From the NCBI GenBank assembly GCA_964588995.1, contig CAZPQM010000008.1, forward strand, positions 43,607 to 107,606: a stretch of 64,000 bases of DNA, given 5' to 3'. Made by a program: the position numbers and the translations under genes. The notes beneath the pieces are model-generated. The model was not told the origin of the DNA. It saw only the letters and a list, made by a program, of their open reading frames with translations, and did not search any database. Source of the DNA: CAZPQM01 sp964588995. GTDB lineage: Bacteria > Pseudomonadota > Alphaproteobacteria > Rickettsiales > UBA8987. This document shows, in pieces, positions 34,784 to 43,626 of the stretch; the first letter of the stretch is position 1; each line of letters opens with the position of its first letter.

Positions 34784-36045
34784 CGGCTCTCTCCAACTTT
34801 TGGTACTGTCAGCAATATCAACATCCCGAGCACCAGAAGTACGATCAAAGAGCTCATCCCGATACGCTGACTACCGGAGAGATGCGTGATCCAGCCGACC
34901 AGAAGCGGCCCCAAAAATGAAGTTGCCTTTCCGGACAACGTAAACAACCCAAACATCTGCGCGCGCAAGTGCTCCGGCACCGTCTTGCTCATGTAAGCAC
35001 GGCTCGAGGCCTGAATCGGCCCGACAAACAGCCCAAGCACCGCACCCGCAATCCAGAAGTGCTTTACCTCCTGCACCGTAAGCAACGCAATACACGCAAG
35101 AATCAGGCCGGTCAGGCTGACTAGAATCGTGCGCTTACTGCCGAGATAATGATCTATCCATGCGAAGACGGCCGCACCAACACCGGCGGTGACATTCAGC
35201 GTGATACCAAAGAGCAGGATTTGCTGAGTATTCATGCCAAACGCTCCGGCAGCAAAGACCCCGCCCATAGCGAAAATGGCAGCCAGCGCATCAATATACA
35301 GCATATGCGCGATCAGGAAACGCACGAGATCTTTATATTCACGAATATGCGCAAGCGAGTCGCGCAGTTGCGCCAGACCCCGCCCCAGCGCTTTGCGGAA
35401 GGGTATTTTAGTCGCTTCCGCGTCCGGAGTTAACCAAAGCATAGGCAAGGAAAACACGATAAGCCATACTGCAGTAAACAAGCACGCTACGCGCACATGC
35501 TCGCCGGTTTCCTCATTCAGAGATAACCACGGATTCGGGCCAAGCAGGGCAAACCATAATAAGCCCAGACAGGCAAGACCACCGACATAACCAAGCGCCC
35601 AGCCCCAGCCGGACCATAACCCCTGCCGCTCTTGCGGTACAAGCCCGGGTAGCATAGCATTATAGAAAGTGAGGGCAAACTGCGATGCAAGCGTTCCAAG
35701 CGCTACCAGCAAGACCGCCGACAGCATATAGCTCTCTTCCGGCTGAATAAACCAGAGGGCAGCCGTTGCCAGTGCGCATAAGAGAGTGAAGCTGGCCACC
35801 CACGGTTTTAATCGCGCTTTTTGATCGGCCACTGCCCCAAGAAACGGCGCCATCAGCGCGATCACTATACCGGCAATACCAATGGCATTACCCCAATAGA
35901 GCGTCCCCTGATCGGGATTTTGTGCTACCATCGCAGTAAAATAAGCGGCGAAAATAAAAGTCTGGATAATGGTGCCAAAGGCGCTATGCGCCCAGTCATA
36001 CAAGGCCCATGCCCACATACCGGAACGGGGGGTCTGTTTCTGCAT
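34780..36045 (-). CDS. MFS transporter, UMF1 family
   Basis: The 421-residue protein has 11-12 membrane helices. The start MWAWALYDWAHSAFGTIIQTF is the signature of the UMF1/Atg22-like group. The loop AVADQKARLKPWVAS after TM3 is the MFS motif-A equivalent. GPIQASSRAYMSKTVPEHLRA matches the conserved cytoplasmic loop before TM10. In yeast the relative Atg22 exports amino acids from the vacuole; the bacterial substrate is not known. Confidence 0.9.
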   Translation of the reverse strand: MQKQTPRSGMWAWALYDWAHSAFGTIIQTFIFAAYFTAMVAQNPDQGTLYWGNAIGIAGIVIALMAPFLGAVADQKARLKPWVASFTLLCALATAALWFIQPEESYMLSAVLLVALGTLASQFALTFYNAMLPGLVPQERQGLWSGWGWALGYVGGLACLGLLWFALLGPNPWLSLNEETGEHVRVACLFTAVWLIVFSLPMLWLTPDAEATKIPFRKALGRGLAQLRDSLAHIREYKDLVRFLIAHMLYIDALAAIFAMGGVFAAGAFGMNTQQILLFGITLNVTAGVGAAVFAWIDHYLGSKRTILVSLTGLILACIALLTVQEVKHFWIAGAVLGLFVGPIQASSRAYMSKTVPEHLRAQMFGLFTLSGKATSFLGPLLVGWITHLSGSQRIGMSSLIVLLVLGMLILLTVPKVGESR

Positions 36046-36098
36046 ACGCGCATCATAATAGCAAAAAATAGGCGCGTCTGTAGTTTTATCGGGAGAAG

Positions 36099-36770
36099 CT
36101 AGTTAAGATATTCATTCTGCAGGACGGCATAGGCATTAATTTGTTTCATCTCGAACAGATCATTGTCTATTACGCCTCTAACGGTAACACTATCGCCTAT
36201 TTCCACAGGATTAAATGCATTCTCACGCAGTGGGTTCACTGCCATACCTTCGGTAGCAACCAAGATGCCGCCTTCATCACCATATTTCAGCAAAAATCCT
36301 TCCGTGCCGTTTATAGAGGCTACTTCTCCGCTTAACACGATGTAATCCCCCTCCTCTTTCGTACTTAACCTTTCAGGCATGACTACATCCCGCACGGAGG
36401 AATATAACACTTCCCCGTTTGCCCGAGTAATCGCATAGGCATCGACGATTTTCTGGTCCATCCAGTTTTCATCAACCCGCCCGCTGACACTAACGCGTTC
36501 TCCGACAACCAGCCTGTCGGTGGCGGTCGGTTCATACAGGCGCTTAAATGGGCTATCCGTTTGTACGGTCACGACATTGCCGCCATAATTCAGGGTAAAC
36601 GTATTCTCGGTGTAATCTATTGTACGAATCATACCCGTCATAACGACCTGCCGATGTTCCGGTATTTCCTGAATTGATTCTTTGGAGAAAAGCGTGGTTT
36701 GTGAAAATGCCTGCTCCGATACAATCCAGACAGGAAACGCAATGACAACAACAAGTAATAATCTTCTCAT
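36099..36770 (-). CDS. Exported protein with two tandem OB-fold-like repeats
   Basis: A 223-residue protein with a signal peptide (residues 1-23, ending AFSQT). Two units of similar pattern follow. The first, about 40-120, goes from VVMTGMIRTIDYTENTF to VSVSGRVDENWMDQKIVDAY. The second, about 145-218, goes from IVLSGEVASINGTEGF to VTVRGVIDNDLFEMKQINAY. Each looks like a bacterial OB-fold (BOF/DUF5666-like) domain, which bind small ligands or ions in the periplasm. Function unknown. No close same-strand partner except the downstream MFS gene. Confidence 0.65.
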   Translation of the reverse strand: MRRLLLVVVIAFPVWIVSEQAFSQTTLFSKESIQEIPEHRQVVMTGMIRTIDYTENTFTLNYGGNVVTVQTDSPFKRLYEPTATDRLVVGERVSVSGRVDENWMDQKIVDAYAITRANGEVLYSSVRDVVMPERLSTKEEGDYIVLSGEVASINGTEGFLLKYGDEGGILVATEGMAVNPLRENAFNPVEIGDSVTVRGVIDNDLFEMKQINAYAVLQNEYLN

Positions 36771-36854
36771 AAGAATGAAGGTAGTAAATACGGTATCAGA
36801 TCACTATCTGCAAAAAGAAGAAAAGCATAAAGAAGCCATAAAAGCCGTTACGTA

Positions 36855-37018
36855 TTAGTTCTTCTCTTCGATTCCGTCTTCCGCTTTGTCTTTTAACCAG
36901 CTCATAAACGTCAGCACGATAAAAGTAACCGCCGTTAAAATAATTGCATGCCAGTAGAGCGCAAAGCCGCAACGGAAATACGTGTTAAGATTTGAAACGG
37001 CTCAAGTTCGGAGCTCAT
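36855..37018 (-). pseudogene. Possible 54-codon membrane protein gene, apparently frameshifted
   Basis: The ATG (37018) overlaps the stop of the upstream response regulator as ATGA, the arrangement of coupled genes. The first frame reads MSSELEPFQILTR and soon ends (27 codons). Adding one base near 36980 gives YFRCGFALYWHAIILTAVTF followed by IVLTFMSWLKDKAEDGIEEK, a clear membrane helix with a charged tail and a stop at 36855. The downstream frame has no start codon of its own. It may be a real small gene broken by an indel. No family recognised. Confidence 0.4.
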
Positions 37019-37398
37019 GAGCCACTTACGCGATGAATGGTATCAATTAATTCGTTGATCTGAAATGGTTTGCTTAAAAACGCATCAGCACCACGCTCTT
37101 TCGCCTTATCCCGGTATTTATGCTCTTTGCGAACGGTGAGAATGATGACATTTGAAGCATGGTTGGATAATGTTTTTCGTATATCCGGCAAGACATCTAA
37201 CCCATCACGATCCGGTAGGCCTAAATCCAGTATTACAATATCGGGCTCATGCTGTTGGCATAGAGCCAGCCCATCATTCGCATTAGCTGCCTCCAACACA
37301 TCGGCGCCTTTAGCTTCCAGCATAATCTTGATAAATGACCGGATGGACTCCGTATCATCAATAGTGACGATTGTTTTACCTCTGAATTCCATAGTCAT
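37015..37398 (-). CDS. Single-domain response regulator
   Basis: A 127-residue CheY-like receiver without output domain. The acidic pocket is TIDDTES, the phospho-acceptor Asp is in DIVILDLGLPDRDG, the Thr is in VIILTVRK, and the Lys is in FLSKPFQ. It overlaps the KdpD-like kinase gene by four bases, so it is the cognate partner, and must signal by protein contact or a phosphorelay. An overlapping small ORF follows. Confidence 0.93.
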   Translation of the reverse strand: MTMEFRGKTIVTIDDTESIRSFIKIMLEAKGADVLEAANANDGLALCQQHEPDIVILDLGLPDRDGLDVLPDIRKTLSNHASNVIILTVRKEHKYRDKAKERGADAFLSKPFQINELIDTIHRVSGS

Positions 37399-39362
37399 GC
37401 CGCGTAATTTATCTGAATTTGCCGTTGCTTCGGTATATAAATTGAAAATACGGCGCCTCCTTCCGGATGGTTACGCACAGTAATATCACCACCATGCGCT
37501 TCCATGATTGCTTTACAGATTGATAAGCCAAGCCCGGTACCTGCGACCGTACCATCACTGGATTTTAACCGCTCATATTTATCAAATATACTTTCAAATT
37601 TTTCTTCAGGCACTCCAGGTCCCGTATCACGAATTTCTAAACGGTAATGGCCATCAAGCTTATTTAAAGTAATAAAAATATCACTACCTAACGGCGTATA
37701 TTTAGCTGCGTTATCCAGTAGGTTCTGCAACGTTTGTTCAAATAGCAATTCATCGCAAAAAAATTCAACCGGCATCTCAGGCATGTCAACGTTAACTGTA
37801 TGCTGTCGTAACCTGCTTTGCATGCGCTTGACGACTCTTCTTATAATGTTATCTATTTGATGCCAGTCTTGTTTAATATTTACTGCACCTGATTCCAAGC
37901 GGGTCATGTCCAGAATATTCGTAATGAAATTTTCCAGTCTTTCCGCTTCGTCCAGCGCTGTTTGCGTAAGGCTGAGCTTATGCTCATCGCTCAATATATC
38001 ATACATCTGATGATAAGTGCTCAGCCCACCGATGATGGAAACCAAAGGCGTTTTCAAATCATGAGAAACGGAGGAAAGCAGCATTGTACGTAATTTTTCC
38101 CGTTCCTCACGGATGCGTGCCTGCTCCGTTTCGTCCGAGAGTTTCTTATTTTCTATACCGGTGGCAATAATATCGGCCAAAGCTGCACTGAAACGCCCAA
38201 AACCAGGGTCCAGCTTGATTCCCGCTTGCTTTTTGAATACGATAACCCCGTGGTGACGTGTCACACTAAGCAACGGTTCAAATCGGCATTTACTGCTTAA
38301 TCGCTTCAACGTTCCGATACCAACGGGTAATTGTTGTTCAAGACTAAATTTCAGCGCTGCACGATCCTCTTCATCAAACTCCAGAGAATCTTGATAATGT
38401 ACAATATCGCCGTTATCTTTTAAAAAGACAGCTACCTTCATATTAAGATCTGCTTCGAGCTTATCAACTAACTCGTATAACATACGATCCATACTTTTAT
38501 ATTCGGTAATAATTTCACTAACGGCAAGCAGTGCCTCATTCCGTTTCTGGCGTTGCTTTTGATGCATTAGGAATTGCCGTGAATAGCCTGCCGCGACTGC
38601 TATTAGGGCAGACGAAACAATAAAAATTGTCAGATTCTTTGCCTCCTCAGCGCCCCAGATACTTTCGGGATTCTGCCGCTGCATAATAGCATATTCCACA
38701 ATAAAGAAGCTGATAGCCGCTGCAAATAAAGCAGGTATCAGTCCATGACGGACCGCTACAATTGCTACAGCCGTTAGAAAAATCAAATCGAGATAGTATA
38801 TAGATGGGTAGTATTCAGCCTCTTTAGAATCCAGTAGCAAAAAAGACGTAGAAAGCAGAACGGCAAATCCCACGTAACCAAGGGCAAACACCAAGCCTGT
38901 TATATCAAAATACAATAGCTCACGGATATTGAGCCTTTGCAACTCTTTCGCAGAACTTACATTAATAATGCTTAGCGTTGCCGTACTCGGTAACCTTTTT
39001 TCCAGCTCTTTACCTAGAGCCGCACCGGAAAAAAAACGGCCGGTTCGCTGATGAGACTGCCCAATAAATACATATTTGATTTCTTCCTGTTTTGCTTGCC
39101 GGTCATCTACGTAACCAAGCAAGGCGTCTGCCGGATTATTCGCTTCGAGTTGAATAATCGCCGCCCCCATGGATTTTGCCGTTTCCACGACACGCAGCAA
39201 ATGCTCATGCGTTCGCTGCGTATGCTTATAATGAGGAGATTCTACGGTAATGACTGCCCACTGCATTCCTTCCTTCTCCGCCTGATTTCGGGCGGCCTGC
39301 AATAAAGGTAAGTTGCGCTGATGCGGCTCCAGATAAACTAGTATTTCTGGTTTTACTTCCAT
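37395..39362 (-). CDS. KdpD-like sensor histidine kinase without the KdpD N-terminal ATPase domain
   Basis: The 655-residue protein has, in order, a Usp-like domain (about 5-135; LVYLEPHQRNLPLLQAA, YVFIGQSHQRTGRFF), a four-helix DUF4118 membrane unit (about 155-275) and a GAF-like linker (about 285-410). HisKA follows with SSVSHDLKTPLVSI (phospho-His), then HATPase with LLDNAAKYTP, RDTGPGVP and GTGLGLSICKAI. It resembles KdpD but lacks the Walker-containing KdpD domain, and no kdpABC is in the window, so it probably senses another cue. Operon with the single-domain receiver. Confidence 0.93.
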   Translation of the reverse strand: MEVKPEILVYLEPHQRNLPLLQAARNQAEKEGMQWAVITVESPHYKHTQRTHEHLLRVVETAKSMGAAIIQLEANNPADALLGYVDDRQAKQEEIKYVFIGQSHQRTGRFFSGAALGKELEKRLPSTATLSIINVSSAKELQRLNIRELLYFDITGLVFALGYVGFAVLLSTSFLLLDSKEAEYYPSIYYLDLIFLTAVAIVAVRHGLIPALFAAAISFFIVEYAIMQRQNPESIWGAEEAKNLTIFIVSSALIAVAAGYSRQFLMHQKQRQKRNEALLAVSEIITEYKSMDRMLYELVDKLEADLNMKVAVFLKDNGDIVHYQDSLEFDEEDRAALKFSLEQQLPVGIGTLKRLSSKCRFEPLLSVTRHHGVIVFKKQAGIKLDPGFGRFSAALADIIATGIENKKLSDETEQARIREEREKLRTMLLSSVSHDLKTPLVSIIGGLSTYHQMYDILSDEHKLSLTQTALDEAERLENFITNILDMTRLESGAVNIKQDWHQIDNIIRRVVKRMQSRLRQHTVNVDMPEMPVEFFCDELLFEQTLQNLLDNAAKYTPLGSDIFITLNKLDGHYRLEIRDTGPGVPEEKFESIFDKYERLKSSDGTVAGTGLGLSICKAIMEAHGGDITVRNHPEGGAVFSIYIPKQRQIQINYAA

Positions 39363-39401
39363 ATTATGATTATTGCGTGCGTAAGGTTAATAATCTATAA
39401 A

Positions 39402-39427
39402 GAAAAGCGGCCAACCGGCCGCTTTTC
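39402..39427 (-). terminator. Rho-independent terminator of the dps gene
   Basis: A perfect 11-bp stem GAAAAGCGGCC / GGCCGCTTTTC with the four-base loop AACC. On the minus strand it is followed by TTTA, directly downstream of dps. Confidence 0.85.
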
Positions 39428-39470
39428 CAGACTGAAATATTACATCTTCTTCTTATTACAGCATGTTATG

Positions 39471-39974
39471 CTATTCAAGGATAGAGCGTAGCATCCATGC
39501 TGTTTCATCATGAAAAGTCATTCGCTCGATCATCATATCAACCGTAACTTCATCCTTATTCTCTTCAGCAATCTTAAGCACGGCACGCGCTTCCTGAGAG
39601 GCCTGTTCATGGTCGTAGAGTAAGTTCTCTACCATGGTTTCTGCATCTCCCGGCAACTCCTGATCTTCTTCAATGGAAGAGAGTTTCATAAATTCCCGGA
39701 AAGTACCGGGTGACATGTGCCCGAGCGCGCGGATGCGTTCGGCGAGCTCATCGCCTTTTTCAAATAAATCCCTATATTGCTTTTCGAATAATTCGTGCAA
39801 ACTAACAAACTGCTTACCCGTTACATTCCAATGGTAATAAAGCGTTTTTTGAAACAGGGTATAGTGCGACGCGAGATATTTCGCTAGCTTCTTGGCCACC
39901 GCCACCCGTTTTTCAGATTGCAAACCGATATCTACTTTCATATCATCGGCTACTTTGAGTGTTTTACTAACCAT
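39471..39974 (-). CDS. Dps-family ferritin-like DNA-protection protein
   Basis: The 167-residue protein binds and oxidises iron and protects DNA under stress. Ferroxidase-site motifs are YYHWNVTGKQFVSLHELFEK and DLFEKGDELAERIRALG, with a C-terminal HDETAWMLRS helix. An in-frame start at 40013 would add 13 residues including two Cys; the ATG at 39974 with a GAAAGGA site is preferred. It is closed by a strong terminator. Confidence 0.93.
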   Translation of the reverse strand: MVSKTLKVADDMKVDIGLQSEKRVAVAKKLAKYLASHYTLFQKTLYYHWNVTGKQFVSLHELFEKQYRDLFEKGDELAERIRALGHMSPGTFREFMKLSSIEEDQELPGDAETMVENLLYDHEQASQEARAVLKIAEENKDEVTVDMMIERMTFHDETAWMLRSILE

Positions 39975-40095
39975 ACCTTGAAATCCTTTCTTACTACATT
40001 CATAACATTTCATGTAATGATGCTTTAATCTACATAAGGACGCAGTATTAACTGCAAACGCATACGTAAAGATTCCATAAAGGATAGCAAAAACC

Positions 40096-40125
40096 GAGGG
40101 GAGTCCTGCTATCAGAACTCCCCTC
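40096..40125 (-). terminator. Rho-independent terminator downstream of the DUF1328 gene
   Basis: A nine-base stem GAGGGGAGT / ACTCCCCTC with a 12-base loop. On the minus strand it is followed by GGTTTTTG. Confidence 0.8.
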
Positions 40126-40137
40126 CGTATGGCTACA

Positions 40138-40323
40138 CTATAAGTTATCTACTTTACGGTCGGCTTTTCGCGCAAAATTAGCAATGAGTGCAACTGCAAA
40201 TAATACGAGAAATATAAAAAACAGAATTTGCGCAATGCCGGCGGAGGCAGACGCTATGCCACCAAATCCAAACAAGCCGGCGATCAGCGCAATTGCAAAA
40301 AATACGAGAGCCCAATATAACAT
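40138..40323 (-). CDS. DUF1328 (YtjA-like) small membrane protein
   Basis: A 61-residue protein with two membrane helices: LYWALVFFAIALIAGLFGF and a second helix AGIAQILFFIFLVLFAVALI, then a basic tail. This is the complete DUF1328 pattern. Such proteins are induced by osmotic or general stress in many proteobacteria. It is followed by a terminator and preceded by the entericidin gene. Confidence 0.93.
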   Translation of the reverse strand: MLYWALVFFAIALIAGLFGFGGIASASAGIAQILFFIFLVLFAVALIANFARKADRKVDNL

Positions 40324-40360
40324 GATAGTTACTCCTATGATGGTTTAATAAAGACCGGTT

Positions 40361-40504
40361 TTAGTAGCTGGTGTTACGTTCCGTAGTATCTTCAATGGTA
40401 TCACCAGCCGCCTCAATATCTTCTCCAGCTCCACTGATGGTATGGCATGCAGATAGACCCAGCAAGAGAAGGGTGCTAATAGCAGTTACTTGTAAACACT
40501 TCAT
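40361..40504 (-). CDS. Entericidin-type small lipoprotein
   Basis: A 47-residue gene, easy to overlook. It has a lipoprotein signal (LLLLGLSAC, Cys at residue 20), then HTISGAGEDIEAAGDTIEDT, matching the entericidin A/B family (C-x-T-x-x-G-x-G-x-D-I-x-x-x-G). Entericidins are stress-induced envelope lipoproteins linked to stationary phase and osmolarity. An AGGAG site stands 7 bases before the ATG. Confidence 0.9.
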   Translation of the reverse strand: MKCLQVTAISTLLLLGLSACHTISGAGEDIEAAGDTIEDTTERNTSY

Positions 40505-40608
40505 ATGTAACATCTCCTGTTTAATTTATCATACGATATGATATTCCGGTGATTAACTTGCCATATGCATAGCACGTTAAAAGATAAAATAGTTATAAAA
40601 TCAATGCG

Positions 40609-41994
40609 TTATTGACGCGCTTTTCGGATTGCAATCGTGGAGATTGCGACGGTTACGATGAGCAAGACTGTCATTAAAATAAACCAGTTCCAAGGGCCCA
40701 TGAGATGAATCATCGGCAGCGAGAGCGCCGTAATTATACCTCCGCCTACAAGGGGTTCATAGAAGGTTTGTTTATAGCCAAAGGCTGACTTGGCACCGCT
40801 TTCATTTTTTGGATCAGCAGTCTGCATGATTAGCAGGCCGGTCGTCGCCGCGCCGGTGGAATGGGCAATATCGCCAGCTCCAAAAACCCACGGATCTCGA
40901 TGGTACAACTCAGGCCCAATATAAAAAAGACTACTAAATTAAAAAGTATACCCACTGCCGTTAGCAGAAGTAGTGGGATGCCGTTATCAATTAACGCCCC
41001 GACGTGAATGGTTGCAATTGCCGCTACGATTAGTATTTCCAGCGCCGCCCCCGTTAGCCGGTCCATGATACGACGATTCACCAAATAATCGCGCTTCATC
41101 TTCTGAAAGAGATATTGCACGAGGAAGCTGGTGACCAATGCAATCGGAAATAAGGGAATATACTCCACCACCGCCATTTCACTATTCGCTCCCACAAGCA
41201 TACCTTCTGCTAAAAAAAGGAGCTGATGAATTTACCCAGGCAAGACCAATCACGGCCGCCAATATACCAATTTGTAAGATGAGCGCGTCATCGGGCTTAT
41301 GCTCTTCATGCCGCACCTGACGGTATAAGCGTTCCGCTGTCTGTTCGGGTATAGCATCGTCCGGTTCCGGTGGCGCACCCGCCTCCTCAATCTGACCGGC
41401 CTTCCTCGCTCGGTTAAGCAAAATAATACCTAAAATGATCGCGCCGATCTTCCCGGTGGTAGCCAGACCGATCGCAAGTGATTCCCCGGCTTCAAAACCG
41501 AGCTTTTCATAGGTGTCAATCAGACCTGCTGCAGCACCATACCCCCCCTGAAATCCGATGGCGATTAACGCGCCGGATAGCGGATCACTATCAAAGTAGG
41601 GTACCAGGACCAGCATGGTTAAGGCGATACCCACCACATAATGCCCCCAGGCAAGCGTGTAACCTACCGCAAGCTGTGGACCAGACTCTCTAACGACTTC
41701 AGCCAGACCAGGAATCGCTTTACCGATCACCATACCTGCAAATACCAGCGTAATGAGCGGAGTAGGCAATTCGTGACAGATATGCTTCAGCAAATTCCGT
41801 TGCTCTTCAAGCGCTGTATACTCACCAAGCGGCAGCGCAAAAAACGCAATGCCGATTACTCCGCCTATTAACGCGCCCGGTATATCATACTTTTCCAGAA
41901 TACGAATTCTATCGCGCAGTAAATTACCGATAAGCGTTAGGAAGCCAGCTGTCAGTAAACCCACCAGAGCCGCCGTTACGGTTACATTATGCAT
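40609..41994 (-). pseudogene. GltS-like sodium/glutamate symporter, two compensating frameshifts
   Basis: The intact reading would be about 461 residues with 10-12 helices. The first frame covers MHNVTVTAALVGLLTAGFL to the WVNSSAPFF region, with GFQGGYGAAAGLIDTY typical of the family. The second covers GANSEMAVVEYIPLFPIALV onward. The third, in the original frame, covers YHRDPWVFGAGDIAHSTGAA to the stop. Breaks fall at a seven-T run (41212-41218) and at GGCCC (40913-40917). The ATG at 41994 has an AAAGGAC site; an upstream in-frame codon (42060) is less likely. Confidence 0.8.
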
Positions 41995-42104
41995 GCAGGG
42001 GCGTCCTTTCAGCCTGATTCGATCAACAGGTGTACCGCGTAATGGAAGAAAGGGCAACAATCGCCTTTCTGGAAAATCCTCTGGCCAGCCCCTGATATTT
42101 TATC

Positions 42105-42133
42105 TTGACGCTTGCGGCCTTGCCGTTTTTATT
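42105..42133 (+). promoter_or_regulatory. Candidate promoter of the Pmp3-like gene
   Basis: TTGACG (42105-42110), a 17-base spacer, and TTTATT (42128-42133), followed by an AGGAG ribosome site and the ATG at 42154. The leader would be very short, about 15 bases. Confidence 0.4.
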
Positions 42134-42153
42134 AGCAGGAGTGGGGTAACTCT

Positions 42154-42339
42154 ATGGACATCATTCGCATTTTATTTGCCATACTTCTACCACCGCTAGG
42201 TATTTTTCTGCAGGTTGGAATCGGCAAACATTTTTGGATTAATATTTTACTCACACTGCTGGGCTATATCCCAGGCGTGGTGCATGCGGTTTACATTATT
42301 GGCAGAGAAGGATCCTCTGACCGCACTCGGGTTGAGTAA
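42154..42339 (+). CDS. Pmp3/YqaE-family small membrane protein
   Basis: The 61-residue protein has the UPF0057/Pmp3 pattern: ILFAILLPPLGIFLQVGIGK, then a second helix FWINILLTLLGYIPGVVHA and the terminal VYII. Members are two-helix membrane proteins induced by salt or cold that affect membrane potential. It fits the surrounding set of small stress proteins. Confidence 0.93.
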   Translation: MDIIRILFAILLPPLGIFLQVGIGKHFWINILLTLLGYIPGVVHAVYIIGREGSSDRTRVE

Positions 42340-42363
42340 TATCCATTGCAACGAAGCGCGCCA

Positions 42364-42558
42364 TTAATGCGCTCTGCGATTAACAAAGTCCTGAAAACCA
42401 GACTCATCCTGATCAATATGATCATCCATATGGTGCTCACCCGTTAACTCACTGGCTAACGTCTCTTCATCGAGTATATCCAATATCATCCCTTTGATTT
42501 CCTCCAACTCCTTATGCGTTGGTAACGGTTCAATAATACGGTATTGTGATAATTTCAT
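42364..42558 (-). CDS. Small acidic hypothetical protein
   Basis: A 64-residue soluble protein, MKLSQYRIIEPLPTHKELEE at its start, with a His/Asp-rich tail (EHHMDDHIDQDESGF). The ATG at 42558 is preceded by a strong AAGGAGGT site; a longer frame to 42624 lacks one. No family recognised. It is convergent with the Pmp3 gene. Confidence 0.6.
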   Translation of the reverse strand: MKLSQYRIIEPLPTHKELEEIKGMILDILDEETLASELTGEHHMDDHIDQDESGFQDFVNRRAH

Positions 42559-42762
42559 TACGACCTCCTTGACGTGAATTACAGCGATATGCCGGGGCAG
42601 GTAAATTTTCGATGCCGGAAACACTTCGTGGAAATAAACTGAGAATAAAAATAGCGCGTTTATGATAATTTAATGCCTAAGACTACGCTACTAATCGCTA
42701 TTTAATACTACGCCTGATTACATTGTATTCTCTATATTATAAAAATTCGAAGGAGATAGATT

Positions 42763-43068
42763 ATGTCAAATGCTGCACTTCAGAAAGAAGTACAAAATCT
42801 ACAAAGTGATATGGAGCGCATCAAGGAGCTACTGGAAAAAGAGGCGAAAGAATCCTTTGAGGATAATGTTGCCTCCATTTCGCGCTCGGACATTCGCCAC
42901 ATGGTGAATCAGGCCGGACGCAGCGTCGGCGAATTTGTGGGCGAAAAAAAGCAGCAAGCCACCGCAGCCACCAAGCAAACGGAGCAGGCAATCGCGGAAC
43001 ACCCTTTCCGTTCTGCCGCACTGGCTTTTGGGGCGGGTGCTTTGTTAAGCGCTTTATTTCGTAAATAA
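42763..43068 (+). CDS. DUF883 family protein (YqjD/ElaB-like)
   Basis: A 101-residue protein: coiled helical N-terminus (LQKEVQNLQSDMERIKELL), then a C-terminal helix with EHPFRSAALAFGAGALLSAL as in YqjD/ElaB. Those tail-anchored proteins bind ribosomes at the membrane in stationary phase. It is followed after 12 bases by the holin-like gene, matching the yqjD-yqjE order of enterobacteria. GAAGGAGAT site before the start. Confidence 0.88.
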   Translation: MSNAALQKEVQNLQSDMERIKELLEKEAKESFEDNVASISRSDIRHMVNQAGRSVGEFVGEKKQQATAATKQTEQAIAEHPFRSAALAFGAGALLSALFRK

Positions 43069-43080
43069 ATACCCAGTCAA

Positions 43081-43485
43081 ATGGACAAAAACGTTTTACG
43101 CCAATTGACCCTATGGCTTGCAGGGCAAGTGCTTCCTGAAGAAGATGTCCTGCAAGATCATTTGGACAAAGCCCGGGAAGGCATGGCCTTCGCGCTTATC
43201 GGGGGTGTTTTGCTAAGTGCCGTACTAATAGTATTACATCTTTTACTTTATTATGCTTTTATTCAGCAGGGCATGCTACCGCTGCTAGCAGCGACACTTA
43301 CCATCGTATTAGCGCTTCTGCTTTGCATATATTGCTTTTGCAAGGCACGAAACCGTTTTAACAACGTCCGGTCGATAAAGCAGGATTTAGACACGCACCC
43401 GGAATCACTGCTGGATCAACGTGAAATCCACGCTTTTGTAGATGCATTCAAAGAGGGTTTTCGCCGCAGTGATAAAGACAGCTAA
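43081..43485 (+). CDS. YqjE/phage-holin-III-like membrane protein (DUF1469)
   Basis: A 134-residue protein with two membrane helices at about 35-60 and 65-90 (FALIGGVLLSAVLIVLHLLL and the LLAATLTIVLALLLCIYCF region) and hydrophilic ends. It is placed directly after the DUF883 gene, as yqjE follows yqjD. The role is membrane-associated and not defined; the holin name reflects fold similarity, not lysis. Confidence 0.75.
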   Translation: MDKNVLRQLTLWLAGQVLPEEDVLQDHLDKAREGMAFALIGGVLLSAVLIVLHLLLYYAFIQQGMLPLLAATLTIVLALLLCIYCFCKARNRFNNVRSIKQDLDTHPESLLDQREIHAFVDAFKEGFRRSDKDS

Positions 43486-43543
43486 ATGAACCTATTAAAT
43501 AACCTGTAATATATCTTCTTATGAACCTTTACTTGCGATTCAA

Positions 43544-43557
43544 TTGACAACCGTCAT
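43544..43557. promoter_or_regulatory. Possible FNR/FixK-type box upstream of the KdpE-like gene
   Basis: TTGAC-aacc-GTCAT resembles the TTGAT-N4-ATCAA dyad of Crp/Fnr proteins, with one mismatch between the arms. A Crp/Fnr regulator gene lies just downstream (44355-45101). Only one copy was found, so this is a weak call. Confidence 0.3.
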
Positions 43558-43626
43558 TTTAACAAATGCCAATACGGTTTACATGTTTCGCAAAATCCGC
43601 TATGCAGACACCAATGGGGAGGCCTT

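Noticed and set aside
42763..43485. Phage lysis module
   Set aside because: The holin-like protein follows a DUF883 gene as in yqjD-yqjE; there is no endolysin or other phage gene nearby.
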